DNA from: Dermatophagoides farinae
Taxonomy: Eukaryota > Arthropoda > Arachnida > Sarcoptiformes > Pyroglyphidae
DNA: 64,000 nucleotides
Assembly: GCF_024713945.1 (NCBI RefSeq)
Contig: NC_134677.1
Span: forward strand, 5,583,001 to 5,647,000
Direction of reading: 5' to 3'
Shown: positions 28,801 through 41,288 of the stretch, one piece after another
Position numbering within the stretch: position 1 is the stretch's first letter
Layout: each line of letters starts with the position of its first letter
The notes under the pieces: model-generated
Seen by the model: only the letters and a program-made list of their open reading frames with translations
Databases searched by the model: none
Told to the model about the DNA's origin: nothing
Translations under genes and position numbers: made by a program

Positions 28801-31387
28801 GACTATCTTCATCTTTGCCTCTACCATTGATTTTAAGAAATCTTTATAATCATAATAATAATAATAATAATAATTGATGATGATGACGATAATCACAACC
28901 CCTCTTTTTGAACCTCCCGCCCACCCAAACAGCCAACCAACCATCACCAACCATCCATCAAACAACCACAGTGCAATGTCCTTTTGGCTAACGCATGCGT
29001 CTATCACATGTTTAAGATCCACCCTTGATATAATATTGATAATTATTTATACCACTACTACATTAGGGCTAGAATTTCACCCCCTCACATAATCATTCGT
29101 GTTTTATACGTTGATCGTAATGAAAACCAGAATTGTGAGTGCGTGTGTGTCTGTGAAATGAATGAACCAAACGCGCGAATATCCAAACGAATTTGAACCA
29201 TTGGAAATGGATAGAAAACTTTTTTCTCACTCATTCCAATTCATTCATGCCCACTACCGCTGTCAAACCAAGTAAAAAAAAATCTGCGCATTTAACAACA
29301 GTCATTCAGAAACACACATAGTATGACAGACGGTGCTATCAAAAAAAAAAAAAAAAAATCTGTATAGTCTGTATAATCAACCACATCGACCAACCTAACT
29401 ACGACGATGGCTACAGTAGTGATCGGTTTTTTGATGGTGATGGTAAAAAATAACGATCTCGATTACTTTTTGTAAATTCAGCCGAACTAAAATTGTTTTA
29501 TTATTCTTGCCAATATCTAAATTCTGAGTTTTTTCTTTTTTCAACATCCAAATAATCATCGATTTGTGAATATTGTCAACTAACATTCTGTTTGAAAATT
29601 TATTTTTTTAAAATTTCATTTTCTCATACAGTGTATCTGCGTGTTGTGTTTATATAACAATAATAAATGCAAAAGTTGAAAAAAACAAAGCTTGAATTTT
29701 TTTTTGTCCCTTCTAAATGTTGGAAAAAATAATAATTCCCATTTTTTTTTTACTCAACACGAAATGTCTGAATGACCAACAAATGAATGAATGGGACAAA
29801 AAAATTATCGGTTAGCAACAAATAACAACAACAATAACGACGACAACACAAAAAAAATTGATTGAGAAAAAATCCCTTTTTAAAAAAGACCTTAGAACCC
29901 AGCGAGTATCAGGATCAAAATTTGAGTTGTAAAGCAAAATTGATCTCTCTGTGTTTGTGTGCGTATATCATATTTGTTCAACACTTGGTCGAAAAGCCAC
30001 ACCTCAGGTCCATAGACCTAGACGAAGACCATTCTGTGTTGCTGACTGTATTGATTACGAATTTTTTCTTTTTTTTTACAACCGTCATTTATAAAAACCC
30101 ATTATTACGGACACTTTTTAGTAGAGAGAAACAATTTTTACCGTCCGTGTATGATCCAAACCTGGATCACAATTGTCATTCGTGTGTGCCATTTTGATTT
30201 TTGATACAACATATAAATAGAGTGATGATAAGCTTGAAATATTTCAACATTTCAAAAACAACATATAAACTACGATAACATCAACAACAACAATTAACAA
30301 CGGGCACAGCATCAAATCTGATCGTGATATTCTATAGTGATCGTTAAATACTGATTTCGTCAAAATTTTTTTTATACCAAGTGGCCAAAATCTCTAATGT
30401 GAGACTCAAAGAACATACAGACATAGCAAGGGCAGCTATATTTTGCAATCAGAACTTCATCACTGGATTTTACCGGAATCATAATATTTGCTCTCGAGAA
30501 AATAATATTATTCTACACGATTTTCATCTACATTTGTTTTGCCTTTTGACGGGGCAAGTTTTTTTTGGATCGTCTGTGATTATAGCAAATTTTTTCAGTT
30601 TTTTTTTATTCAATTCTGATTTTCATTTCGGTAATCATTATTTCATTTACGTCATCATCATTATTTTTTCTCTGGCCATTTTTTTGTTGTATTTCAAATC
30701 AATCAAAACAATTTTTCCTGTTGCTGATGTTGTCATTGGCTGATTATTGAAAATTATAACGACAAACATTTTTTTCAACTAGCTGCGTGTGCTGTACGTG
30801 TTTTTTTTGTGTTTATCGATGTGGAAAGGCGCCAAATCCAAACTGGTCATTCTCTATGTATTTAAAACATCCTACTGATGATTCACGCCGACTCAATTGA
30901 TCTGAAGACAATTCACAATATTGTGGTTCTTAGCAATTGGCATTCAATACGCATATAGTAAATTAAGAATCGTCTTTTCTATAACAAACAAGGATTCATT
31001 TGAAGCTATTACATTAAACATTACAATCATCGTTGACCACCGTTTAATTCAAACAAAAAGCACGTGTTTATTGAATTTCATCGAAATATAAAAAAAATTA
31101 CAAATCATTACCCAATAACCACTATTTTAATGGTTGAATAAAATTGAATGATTCGCATAGTGCTAACAGCAGCAAGTAATTCATTCATTACACTTTATAT
31201 TGCTTGTTTTCTATAATTGAACTCTTGCATGAATCATCATCATCACAACTGCAAGAAAGCCAGTTCTTGATATATACGTGAGGCGTCCAATTTCTCTAAA
31301 CAAATTTCAGCAATTGCATTTATATATCATCATCATCATTAAATATTAAATATATTGTCAATCACATTCAACTATTATATCTGAATC
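19805..31387. other. Gene-poor 11.6-kb interval between NUP214 and SoxC
   Basis: No open frame here looks like a real exon: all are short, AT-driven or built of simple repeats. No tRNA B-box, snoRNA or known miRNA seed was recognised. The content is A/T runs and microsatellites: (CAG) at 23243-23260, an (ATG)/(CAT) palindrome near 23432-23460, (TC) at 25420-25433, (GT) at 26164-26182 and 28777-28796, and (CA)-rich stretches at 20837-20870 and 21390-21420. Its placement before an intronless developmental regulator suggests long 5' regulatory DNA for SoxC, which is inference. Confidence 0.55.
25133..25151. repeat. Short perfect hairpin
   Basis: CGCCAAGG and CCTTGGCG are perfect inverted 8-mers around a 3-nt loop. 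The GC-rich stem stands out in AT-rich DNA. It is far too short for a miRNA precursor, and no function can be assigned. Confidence 0.4.
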
Positions 31388-33136
31388 ATGGAATCATCTT
31401 CAATACCAGATCTAGATACATTAATTGTAAATGATAATAATAACAATGGTATTGATTCCAGTAATAATAATATTATGACCACAATATATGATGATGAAGC
31501 CATCATTATCACTGGTAATGATATCATAAATGGTAGCAGTGACAGTAATATTATCAATGGTCTGACAATCGGTATCAATCCAGAAACACATTTCGGTTCA
31601 TTAAAAGTATCTGAAAATTCATCGACACCATATACAGATGCTACACGTTGTAAACGTACGGGAAATCATAATCATATCAAAAGGCCAATGAATGCATTCA
31701 TGGTATGGTCGCAAATTGAACGGCGAAAAATTTGTGTACAACAACCTGAAATACATAATGCTGAAATATCTAAACGTTTGGGTAAACGATGGAAAATGTT
31801 AACGGAAGAAGAACGTCGACCATTCATTGCTGAAGCTGAACGTTTACGGCTATTACATTTGAAACAATATCCGGATTATAAATATCGACCAAAGAAAAAG
31901 CTCAAACAATCATCAACATTAAATCCATCGTCATCATCGTCATCATCATCGAATAATGGCGATATGGATAGCCTTTCTGATTCCGGCCATTCGGATACAA
32001 GTCGACGAACAAACGGTAGCCACACAATGATGATTGGTCCAACAACAATACAACAGCATCCAACGGCTATAGCAATCGAAACGACTTTATCTAATGGAAT
32101 GATTATTGCCAATCATAATTCGATGGTGATCAATAGTATTGGTGATGTTGGTGGACCACGTAAGGCTAAAATTCGTACGATTACACATAATGGAAATACT
32201 AATAGTGGTAAAAGTCTATCTTCCAGTATATTGACATTAACAACCGCGAATGGCAAACAACCAACAATTGTCAATAAATTTATTGCCATCGATTCGATAC
32301 CTTTGTCCACATCGAAAACTATATCCGGTTCAATATCACCTGTATCCTCAAATGATAGTAGCTATTGTGGTAATAATGGTAATAGTGTGGAAGATTTACT
32401 TTTGAATTCGGAAGCACCGTTTATTACGATTGCTGATCAGTCGCATAAACACCTTGGATTTACAAAATATTTACGTAACTCATCAAAATCTTCATCGATT
32501 TTTCAATCAAATGACTCAGGCCTCCTAACACCTACATCGACAGCTACATCAGGTTTTGCATCGGATGGTGAACCGGAAATGATCTTTACATCGACGACGA
32601 CAACCGATAGCTTGCCACAACAACAATTCATGCTTGATTCATTTATTGAAAACGATTTGATTGGCTTGAATCGAGCTAAAAATGGTATCAATATTGATTG
32701 TATTAACCATCATCGTCAATCCAATATGAATGCATTGCTATCATCATCATCAGTAATGGCATCACCACCATCTTCGACAACTTCCATCAACGATCTCGAT
32801 GATTTTTGTGATGTTTTCAATTTAAACAATAACAATAACAATGGTGATCCATGGTCTTGTTATACGTCAGCAACAACATCAACAACAAATGGCAGTAATC
32901 ATCAAATGTCAAATAATGGTGGTCTTATATTCGGTCATTTGGAATCCTCATACGATTCATTGCAAACCTCGGCAACACAATCGACCAACATAACCGCATC
33001 AACAACTACCTCAGGTAGCAGTAGTTCATCGGGTTCTCATTTTGAATTTCCCGATTATGATGGACTTGAAGTGAAAAACATTTTCATCGATGATGATTGC
33101 TGGAACGATAAAACATTGCTGTCAAATTTTCATTAA
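31388..33136 (+). CDS. SoxC: SoxC-group HMG-box transcription factor
   Basis: A single uninterrupted exon of 582 aa. The HMG box at about residues 95-170 has the SOX core RPMNAFMVW and the SoxC-typical [42 protein letters not shown] and a basic KKKLK end. The C-terminus carries [14 protein letters not shown], matching the conserved transactivation tail of vertebrate SOX4/SOX11 (SHFEFPDY), which secures the SoxC assignment. Between them lies a Ser/Asn/Thr-rich low-complexity linker. SoxC proteins bind the minor groove at AACAAT-like sites and drive neuronal and mesenchymal differentiation. Lack of introns is also typical of SOX4/11/12. ATG 31388 is the first in frame; a shorter protein is possible but the box lies well inside. 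Confidence 0.95.
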   Translation: MESSSIPDLDTLIVNDNNNNGIDSSNNNIMTTIYDDEAIIITGNDIINGSSDSNIINGLTIGINPETHFGSLKVSENSSTPYTDATRCKRTGNHNHIKRPMNAFMVWSQIERRKICVQQPEIHNAEISKRLGKRWKMLTEEERRPFIAEAERLRLLHLKQYPDYKYRPKKKLKQSSTLNPSSSSSSSSNNGDMDSLSDSGHSDTSRRTNGSHTMMIGPTTIQQHPTAIAIETTLSNGMIIANHNSMVINSIGDVGGPRKAKIRTITHNGNTNSGKSLSSSILTLTTANGKQPTIVNKFIAIDSIPLSTSKTISGSISPVSSNDSSYCGNNGNSVEDLLLNSEAPFITIADQSHKHLGFTKYLRNSSKSSSIFQSNDSGLLTPTSTATSGFASDGEPEMIFTSTTTTDSLPQQQFMLDSFIENDLIGLNRAKNGINIDCINHHRQSNMNALLSSSSVMASPPSSTTSINDLDDFCDVFNLNNNNNNGDPWSCYTSATTSTTNGSNHQMSNNGGLIFGHLESSYDSLQTSATQSTNITASTTTSGSSSSSGSHFEFPDYDGLEVKNIFIDDDCWNDKTLLSNFH

Positions 33137-36100
33137 CTTATGACGATGGCACTTATCTTAGTCTTGATAATTTTGGAATCCCTCCCTTTACTGAAAAAAA
33201 TTCATCGAAATTTTCTAAAAATTAATCTTCGCATCCGGTCACTCACTCCATTCATCCATCCATTTTACGGCCTGGCGATATTAATCGTCATTTTCATCAA
33301 TCATACTCTCTTCTCATTAACAATCTCTCCGACAAACATTTTAAGCGCACATGACAAACCCGTTACCTCGATCTGTAATATTCTCCTTCGCTAATTTACA
33401 CACCTTCATTCAACTACCAACCGACTGATCACCTAAAAAAATTAGCACCAAAAAAAAACAAAAATTCCAAGTGAAAAATCCATCCATCAAATTTATTCAT
33501 ACAAATAAATCAAAAATCCTGTTTTTACAGAACCAAAAAAAAGAAAAGAATTTTAGCTAATTCTTCATCAAAATTTTAAAATGATTTTTTTTTATTTCGC
33601 TACACCATTTTATTTCATCATCTATTTACGTCAACATACACACACACACGCAAAACATTCGAATTCTCGTTATTGTCAATCTTGATTCCGATCTTAATGT
33701 ATTCTTATCTTTCATCTTTTCTCATATTCGGTATTGATAAATACTTAAAATGTGTTGTTGTCATTAGTTTCCGTTCGTTAATTTCTTTTTCATTTTAAAA
33801 CGAACGTATTTGGCAGGTGTCTGATTGCTTCGATTATTTTATCTGTTTTTTAAAAAATTTTGTTTTATTTTTTTTTCATTAAAAATTGATTTTGTAATTT
33901 TTTTCGGATTCTCTAGTTTTTTTTTGCTTAGTATCTTGTTTCAATTCGATTCTATTATCTGATTTTTTTTAATATTCTTTATTCACTGAAACAAATTTAA
34001 AAAAAATAGAATAATTAACAAATTAAACAAATTGGCTAGACAAACTTATCATCGCTGAATATATAAAATATAATTCGTTATAATTACAAATGTCATCATC
34101 ATCTTGATTGGTGTTGAATCTACCGATTTATTGAATAACATTTTTTCTGACAAATTCTTGACGAAATCATTTTCTTAGGGCTTCTTAAAAAAAAAATTTC
34201 CTTTCCGATCTCCACTCACCTACGTTTCATCAATCATTTTCATAGATTTTTATCAATTTTTTTTTGTGAAAACACACATAAACACACAATGACAAAAAAA
34301 TGATGCAAAATTTCGAAAAAAAATCAATTATTAATTCTACACATTACTAGAAATATAATTATGATTAGGATCAATTTTTATAATCAAAAACTTTGATCAG
34401 ATTTTATATTTTCCTGTTGTTTATTTAGCTATCCTATACCGAAAACATATAAAAAACAAAACCAAACCAAAACAAACAACCAGTTTTCATTGCAAAAAAA
34501 CAAAATATATATTATTTAAAATTCGGATCAAGAATTGATAATTCAAGATTCAAGCTTGAACCAGCAGAATCTCGATGATTCACAACAACAACCGCAACAG
34601 CAGCAGCTTTATCAAAGGATTGATTTATTTTCGATCATTATCAATTAATTGACCATTGTGAGATGATTTCTTCTTTTTTTTTATTTTCATTTTTTTTGTC
34701 ATTGTTTTCATTATTTGTATTTCATTTCACTGTTTCGTTTGTCATTAATTATTAATTTTTACCAATCATTGAGATGAAAATGAGAAAAAAAAATTTACTT
34801 GTAAAATTATTTTTCCTTTTTTTTTATTCTTCTTCTGTATCTTTATCTTTTTATTCTTTGAGAAAAATAAAAGAAAAAAAAATTAAACCATCATCATAAA
34901 TTCATGCGTTGTTATAATAATTCCTATATAGCTCAAATAAAAAAAAAAGATTTAAAAAAATGTGATTAAAAACAAAAAAAAATTTCTCGTTTGTGCCATC
35001 TATCGAAAAAGTAATAAATTTCATAATCAATTTTCATTTGAATTCAATTTCAATTCGGGCGTAAATTCCCAAATTTGAAAGAGAGAGAGAGAGAGAGATA
35101 GAGGGAAAAAAATTGATTTTTCTCCAAGTGAATGAAATAAATGTTTTTCCAATAAAGTTCATCGTCTTTCAGATTGACAAACAGGCAAACAACGTTGTCA
35201 TTATTTATTATATAATCAACAAAATGAACATATAATGATGACAATATAACAACAATGATGATGGCTACGGTCAATGGCACTATCTAAGCCTTCATTGTTG
35301 TTACCATAATCAAATTGAAGATTAATGTAATCATTATGATTATTATTATTGAAAAAAACGAACCGATGAATGAACATATGAATAAGGATAATGAAGTTGA
35401 ATAAGTAATTATTTTCCCAACAACAACAACAACAACAGCAATCATAAACAAATGCCATGATGATGAGTTCGAAGACATTTCAAAGTCGACGACAATACTT
35501 ATCTATCCTTACCCACCTTACCAATCAAACTACAAAGGTAAAGTTTTTTTTCAGATTGGATTGCGTGTGTCCACGAAAAAGTTTCGGACCAACGATGATG
35601 GCCATAATGGTGGACAACGACCACAGAAATAATCAGATGGAGTTTATATTATGATAACGATCATCATTGCCATGAGAGTAACATATATAATAATATAATG
35701 ATAATGATGACATCGTACGATTGTATGGATTGGTTTGTCTACATACGACAAAGATTAATTTTTTTTTCGGAAAATTCCTCTTTAACAACAATGATGATTT
35801 CTGCATCAGTGGTCTATACCTAATGACAAATTCAGCTAACCGAACCTCTTATTGTTATATCGTCATGACGGGTTGATGATCGGGGTGTAATCTTACCCCA
35901 TTCAATCATAATAATTCATTTTTGATTTGTTTGCACCCGAAATATTTCTCGTTTCTTGATACTTTTGTCACCATGGCTATACTTTTGAATTATTTTAGAT
36001 GAACACAAATTATTCTATCATGATTTCAATGAAAATATCGGCCTCATAATCGTTCAAATATGAATATTAACATAATTTCCATTGTATGAGCAGCGGAAAT

Positions 36101-36211
36101 GTTAAAAGCAAATTCATCTGAAACGTTTCAGAGCGGTATTATCCATTGATAATTTTTTTTTTTGGATTCACACATACCAAAATAATGACAATGAATTGAA
36201 TCTTCAATACT
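33137..36211. other. SoxC 3' flank, probable long 3' UTR
   Basis: This AT-rich non-coding stretch has many T/A homopolymer runs and several AATAAA hexamers (the first clear one at 33504). A (GA)n run lies at 35080-35098. No coding exon is supported. Part is likely the SoxC 3' UTR, but its end cannot be fixed. Confidence 0.5.
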
Positions 36212-36219
36212 CTCTATAG
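36212..36219. repeat. 8-bp target-site duplication, left copy
   Basis: CTCTATAG directly precedes the left inverted repeat and is repeated exactly at 37862-37869 after the right one. Eight base pairs is the hAT hallmark. Confidence 0.9.
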
Positions 36220-36524
36220 CAGTCATTCTCAACCACTGTGCCGCGGCACTTTTGTGTGCCGCGAAATTCTAAGATTGTGCCGCCAAATTTTAGATTTAAT
36301 AAAATGAAAATATTTTTTGTTTTGATACATTTGAATATTATGGTAATCCTGAATCAAAAACATGTACTTCGATTAGTCAAATATCTATTAATAGTTGTGC
36401 GAATTGTTTGTAGTGGAACCAACATAGGAAAAATAAGTATAATTAAACAAACAAATAAAAGCAATTCTTCTTTAAGCAATTTTTTATTAATCAATGTTTT
36501 ACAAAAAGTGCTAGATTCTAGAAA

Positions 36525-37100
36525 TGGCAAGTCCAAACTAACACGATCAGTTCAGAATTCAAAATTCACAATCGAGAAAAAGGCAAATCCGACCTAACAC
36601 GATCAGTACAAAATCAAGAAAATAACAAATCCAACCTAACACGACCAGTTCAGAATCGAGAAAATAACAAATCCAAACTAACACGATCAGTTCAGAATTC
36701 AAAATTCACAATCGAGAAAATGGCAAATCCAAACTAACACAACCAGTTCAGAATTCAAAATTCAAAATGGAAAAAATGGTAAGTCCAAACTAACACGACC
36801 AGTTCAGAATTCAAAATTCACAATCGAGAAAAAGGCAAATCCGACCTAACACGATCAGTACAAAATCAAGAAAATAACAAATCCAACCTAACACGACCAG
36901 TTCAGAATCGAGAAAATGACAAATCCAACCTAACACGATCAGTTCAGAATTCAAAATTCACAATCGAGAAAATGACAAGTCCAAACTAACACAACCAGTT
37001 CAGAATTCAAAATTCACAATCGAGAAAAAGGCAAATCCGACCTAACACAACCAGTTCAGAATCGAAAAAATAACAAGTCCAAACTAAAACGACCAGTTCA
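36525..37100. repeat. Left tandem array inside the hAT element
   Basis: About 12 units share the core TCCAAACTAACACGACCAGT, with variation at a few sites. Two length classes alternate: about 56 bp, and about 41 bp lacking an internal TTCAAAATTCACAA segment. A three-unit block starting near 36541 is repeated nearly exactly from about 36796, showing higher-order duplication. The orientation is opposite to the array at 37270-37674. Confidence 0.9.
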
Positions 37101-37269
37101 TCTTCAATGGCAGAACATCCGATACATATCGAATTAATTAAATGTAACAAACATTATTTAACTCTGAATCTTGGAAAACACAATTCATCATTGAAAATAA
37201 TTTTTAATGAATCTAAAAAACGGTATAGAAACCAACCAATTCTGGTAACTAATTCCAATAATTAACCAT

Positions 37270-37674
37270 CTGAACTGGTCGTGTTAAGTTTGACTTATTT
37301 TTTTTATTTTGAATTTTGAATTCTGAACTGGTCGTCTTAGGTTGGATTTGTTATTTTCTCGATTCTGAACTAGTCGTGTTAGTTTGGATTTGCCATTTTT
37401 TTGATTTTGAATTCTGAACTGATCGTGTTAGGTTGGATTTGTTATTTTCTCGATTTTGTATTTTGAATTCTGAACTGGTCGTTTTAAGTTTGACTTGTCA
37501 TTTTCTCGATTGTGAACTGGTCGTGTTAGGTCGGATTTGCCTTTTTCTCGATTGTGAATTTTGAATTCTGAACTGGTCGTGTTAAGTTTGACTTGTTATT
37601 TTTTTTATTTTGAATTTTGAATTCTGAACTGATCGTGTTAGGTTGGATTTGTCATTTTCTCGATTCTGAACTGG
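37270..37674. repeat. Right tandem array, inverted relative to the left
   Basis: Eight full units plus a partial one carry the reverse complement of the left-array core (CTGAACTGGTCGTGTTAGGT). The same two unit lengths and the same CTCGATTGTGAATTTTGAAT segment appear. Together with the left array this makes an imperfect palindrome with arms of about 400-570 bp. Confidence 0.9.
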
Positions 37675-37869
37675 AATAAACGAATTAACAACAAATACAC
37701 TACATACTGTTATTTTTGTAGTACATATTATATATTATTTTATTTAGCACATTTAAAATCATTATCATAATCTATTTTACGCAGTGCTTTTTCTTTGTGT
37801 GCCGCCAAATTTTGAAATCGTAAAATGTGTGCCGCAACAAAAAAAAGGTTGAGAATCACTGCTCTATAG

Positions 37870-39522
37870 TAATGACCATATAATAATAACCTGCCACTAC
37901 AACGAAAATTCAAGATTTCAACCACATGTTAAAACACTCTCACATTATAATACACGAGCACCAAATCAACGATATCACGATGATCCATTCCAGCATGTTT
38001 GTTGTATATATACAACCATTGATCCGAGGTGTGGTGGTGGTGGTGGTGGTGGTGGTGGCAAACAAGCAAACCAATCTATATGATCGTTATTTTAAGTTAA
38101 TAGCGATCCATTGAGAGTTGTCGTCGTGCAACCACCATCGTTTGCTACCGATCATTGTGAATTAGAAAAGTCGAGCTGTTGCTATTATTTGTGCGAATGA
38201 AGAAAAAACTGGCGCGTTTATTACACTCAATCATTCAAGCATCAAGAATCGAATCATACTGGTTATTGTGTGTGTGGTTCTAAACACTGATTTTTCATAC
38301 ATCGAGTCCACTCATCATCATAATCATAATCATCAGGACACTGTAACATTGGGAAATTGGAAACGATCAACAATGATGATCGTATATCACTTTTTCGCGT
38401 GATACACTTGGCGTGTTTTTTCACTGATGATTCTCATCTAATAATTTTGTTGATTGTTAAAGCAGTCGCTTGGTTGGTTTTCTCTTGGTATGTAATGAAA
38501 ACACACAACATACATACCAAACATTTATGCAGACTTGTTTTGATCGTTCTAATCTATACCTGATTGATATACATTATGTTATAACACAGGTTATCACCTT
38601 TTCAATGTCATCAATGATGATAAGCGATTACGATTACATTTGAAAAGGATCTACAAATTATCCATTTTATCGAGCCAGAAAAATGAAAGTTGAGACAATA
38701 AAAAATTAATCGAATCAAATGTCATGATTATGAACATATATTTATACTCAAATTATTAGATCAAATCAGGGCCATCAATTGTCATATGACACACCTGTTT
38801 GAGTTTATCATCATTATCAATTGTCTAATTTCTATCCATTTTTATCGTTAACAGGCTTATCTTTCTTAGATGTATTTCTTTTTCTGGCGTTCCTTTTTCT
38901 ATGATGGTGGTAGTGTGTTGGATTTTTATTGGATTGTAACCTAAACTCTTCCATTAAAGGCAGCAATAGAATAACGAAAATCTTTTTTGGTGCATCATGT
39001 ACAATAAACATACAAAAATTTGTCATCACTTTACATTGTTGATTGCATTGCCTATCTATTCATTCACCTATCTAATGATAAGAATACAAAAGTCTTAAAG
39101 CATTCTAATCATTCATTCATTCATCAACTATACCACAATCATATTATTATCTCAAGTTCATCATAACCATCAGCAGGATTCATTCAAATGAAACATCCAT
39201 CCATCAATTAGTTGTCAAGTATATTGCGAATTGTCATCTTGTTTTTTTAAAACACAATATAATCTATCTTTATCTTGGTATACATATGTGGTGATTCTAT
39301 TCGTGTGTTTAAATTGTAATTATTCCACAACCCAACCATAACAATCAACAAAAAGATACCTCGGTTTTTTCTTTACAATTCTTTTTTGATCGGTTCTCGG
39401 TTGACAAGAGAGTAACCTGTTGTTTTTGATTGCTAATTCATCAACATAATTACCAGTGTCGTCTGTCAACAACCGAGTGATATAATCACCATCATCATCA
39501 AATAATTGCCAACTGGATCAAT
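37870..39522. other. Intergenic spacer, hAT element to CYRI
   Basis: No supported gene was found. A perfect (GGT)n run of nine units lies at 38031-38058. The 3' part presumably contains the CYRI promoter and 5' UTR. Confidence 0.5.
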
Positions 39523-41288
39523 ATGGGTAGCTTGCTTAGCCTATTACATTTGCATCGTAATGCAACGCTTAAATGTGACATTTTTGTCGATTTTGAGAGT
39601 AAGTATAAGATGACTATGTCTTAACGGGCGTGGGTGTGTGTGTAAGAGAGAATTTGTCTTTGAGATTGAAATAGATTTAAATTCTATACTTGTATAATAG
39701 CCAAATTTATAATGAAAAATCTAATTAATTATGTCGAATGAATGAATGAATTTTTTTTCTTTTCCAATTTGATTATATGTATAATAGATGCCCAGCCAAC
39801 CGAATCAGAACAAATGACCTATACTGTAGTTGATAATGCATTGAATGATGCGGCCAAAATACTCGTCGATCTACAAACGTATAAAGGAGCAAGTGCCGAA
39901 ATTCGTCAGGTTTGTAATCCGATCTTTATAATAATCCTTTTCTTTTTTTTGCGTATGCAATAATGTACTATCATTTTTCGGGATTTTTGTTCTTATATTT
40001 TTGAGTTCGAATTGCTTTAGCTAAATGGCTGTATAAAGCAAAGCATAAAAAATCGAAAGTTTCGCCAACATCCGCTTTTCAGTTTCAGTCTGTCGCTGTT
40101 GTTTGTTTTTTGTCGTTGAATGATATTACATTTGATTATCGATAGCATAAACACTCGAACATGCATTTAATGTGTGTCGATTTTGATTTCATTTTCTTTC
40201 CTATTACATATAGTCATCCTTTTTCCTTTATTTCATGTAACTTCCTGTGTAAATGTTTTTAACGGCAGTTTGATATATAATTGTTTTTCTATACTAATAC
40301 AATGATAATATTCGTTTCTGTTTAATAATAAACAAAACAAAAAACAGGCAATCGATAATCCACATAATAAGGAGTTACAGATAAAAACATGGAATACTGT
40401 TGTACCGTTAGTCAATCGTTTGAAACGTTTCTATGAATTCGCGTTGAGATTGGGTGAGTTTGAATAAGTTTTTTTTGTTTGTTTTTTAAAGATGAAATTA
40501 ATTAATTTTGTTTCTTTTAAACAGATGAAACTGTGATGCTTTTATTAGGCGAACTTTGTTCTGATTCGATGCCACCTTTAAAACATTTAGAAACACAACA
40601 AGCATTGGTTAAACAATTTAGTTGTCTTTTGGATTTTGTTCTTAAATTTGATGAGCTTAAAATGCTAAATCCTTCTATACAGAATGATTTTAGTTTTTAT
40701 CGTCGAACAATCAATCGTATTCGTTCACCAAATCCTAATCATATCAACACCGATTTGATGGCCATTGAAAATCTAAGCCCAGAGTTTGCTAATAGGATGT
40801 CGTTGTTTTATGCAAATGCCACACCTATGTTACATTCTTTAGCGAATGCAACCCTTAATTTTGTTACATCGAATCCTCATTTACCCATTGAAAATATAAC
40901 TGAAACGCTTGGCACAATGGCAAAAGTATGTCAACGAATGATAGAAAATCAGTAAGTTCATTGAATCTATATAATAATTTAATTTTAATTCTAATGAGTA
41001 TTATTAAATTTTTGTTACAGAGATTTTTGTTCAAGATTTCAAAATGAAGAAACCGTTTATTTTGTGTTACGAGTCATGGTTGGCGTCATCATTCTCTACG
41101 ATCATGTCCATCCGATCGGTGCATTTGCCAAAACAACCACACAAATCGATGTTCGTGGTTCGATCAAAGTTTTGAAAGAACAACCGCCAACAATGGTTGA
41201 AGGTTTACTCAATTCACTTCGTTATACGACAAGACATTTGAATGATGAAACGACGCCTAAAAATATCAAAAATATGCTTGCCGCTTAA
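39523..41288 (+). CDS. CYRI: CYRI/FAM49 Rac1-interacting protein
   Basis: Five exons: 39523..39598, 39788..39909, 40348..40453, 40525..40951 and 41021..41288; 332 aa (human CYRI-B 324). The start MGSLLSLL keeps the N-terminal MGxLL used for N-myristoylation in the family. Near-identical blocks include DFENAQPTES (across intron 1), [91 protein letters not shown] and [17 protein letters not shown] binds active Rac1 through its DUF1394 fold and limits Scar/WAVE-driven actin branching. Introns 1 and 2 (189 and 438 nt) are the longest in any gene here. Paralogues A and B cannot be told apart from this sequence. Confidence 0.95.

Larger units (their letters stand above)
36220..37861. mobile_element. 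Non-autonomous hAT DNA transposon with inverted tandem arrays
   Basis: The element is 1642 bp. Terminal inverted repeats of 15 bp, CAGTCATTCTCAACC (36220-36234) and GGTTGAGAATCACTG (37847-37861), agree at 14 of 15 positions and match the hAT end consensus. It is flanked by an exact 8-bp target duplication, CTCTATAG (36212-36219 and 37862-37869), as expected for hAT. Subterminal GTGCCGC motifs occur at both ends (36238, 36256, 36277; 37799, 37829), including a 12-bp palindrome at 36238-36249. The 15-mer GTGCCGCCAAATTTT is present at 36277 and 37799 in direct orientation. The interior is two tandem arrays in opposite orientation around a 169-bp spacer. No transposase frame exists, so it must be mobilised in trans. 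The perfect duplication suggests fairly recent insertion. Confidence 0.9.

Noticed and set aside
29862-30197. 111-codon frame upstream of SoxC
   Set aside because: Contains a poly-Phe run from a T tract and no recognisable family feature.
30381-30743. 120-codon frame upstream of SoxC
   Set aside because: Phe/Ile-rich translation of T-rich DNA; no domain, no repeat-free conserved motif, no splice context.
19805-31387. Search by eye for tRNA, snoRNA or conserved miRNAs in the gene-poor interval
   Set aside because: No GGTTCGA-type B box in a tRNA context and no familiar miRNA sequence was found; a covariance search would be needed to exclude them fully.
36238-36597. 119-codon open frame inside the hAT element
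   Set aside because: It starts in the subterminal repeat and runs into the tandem array; it has no transposase-like motif.
36525-37100. Regular repeats with spacer-like segments, superficially like a CRISPR array
   Set aside because: The units are contiguous degenerate tandem copies without unique spacers, occur inverted 170 bp away, and lie inside a hAT element with target duplication in an animal genome.
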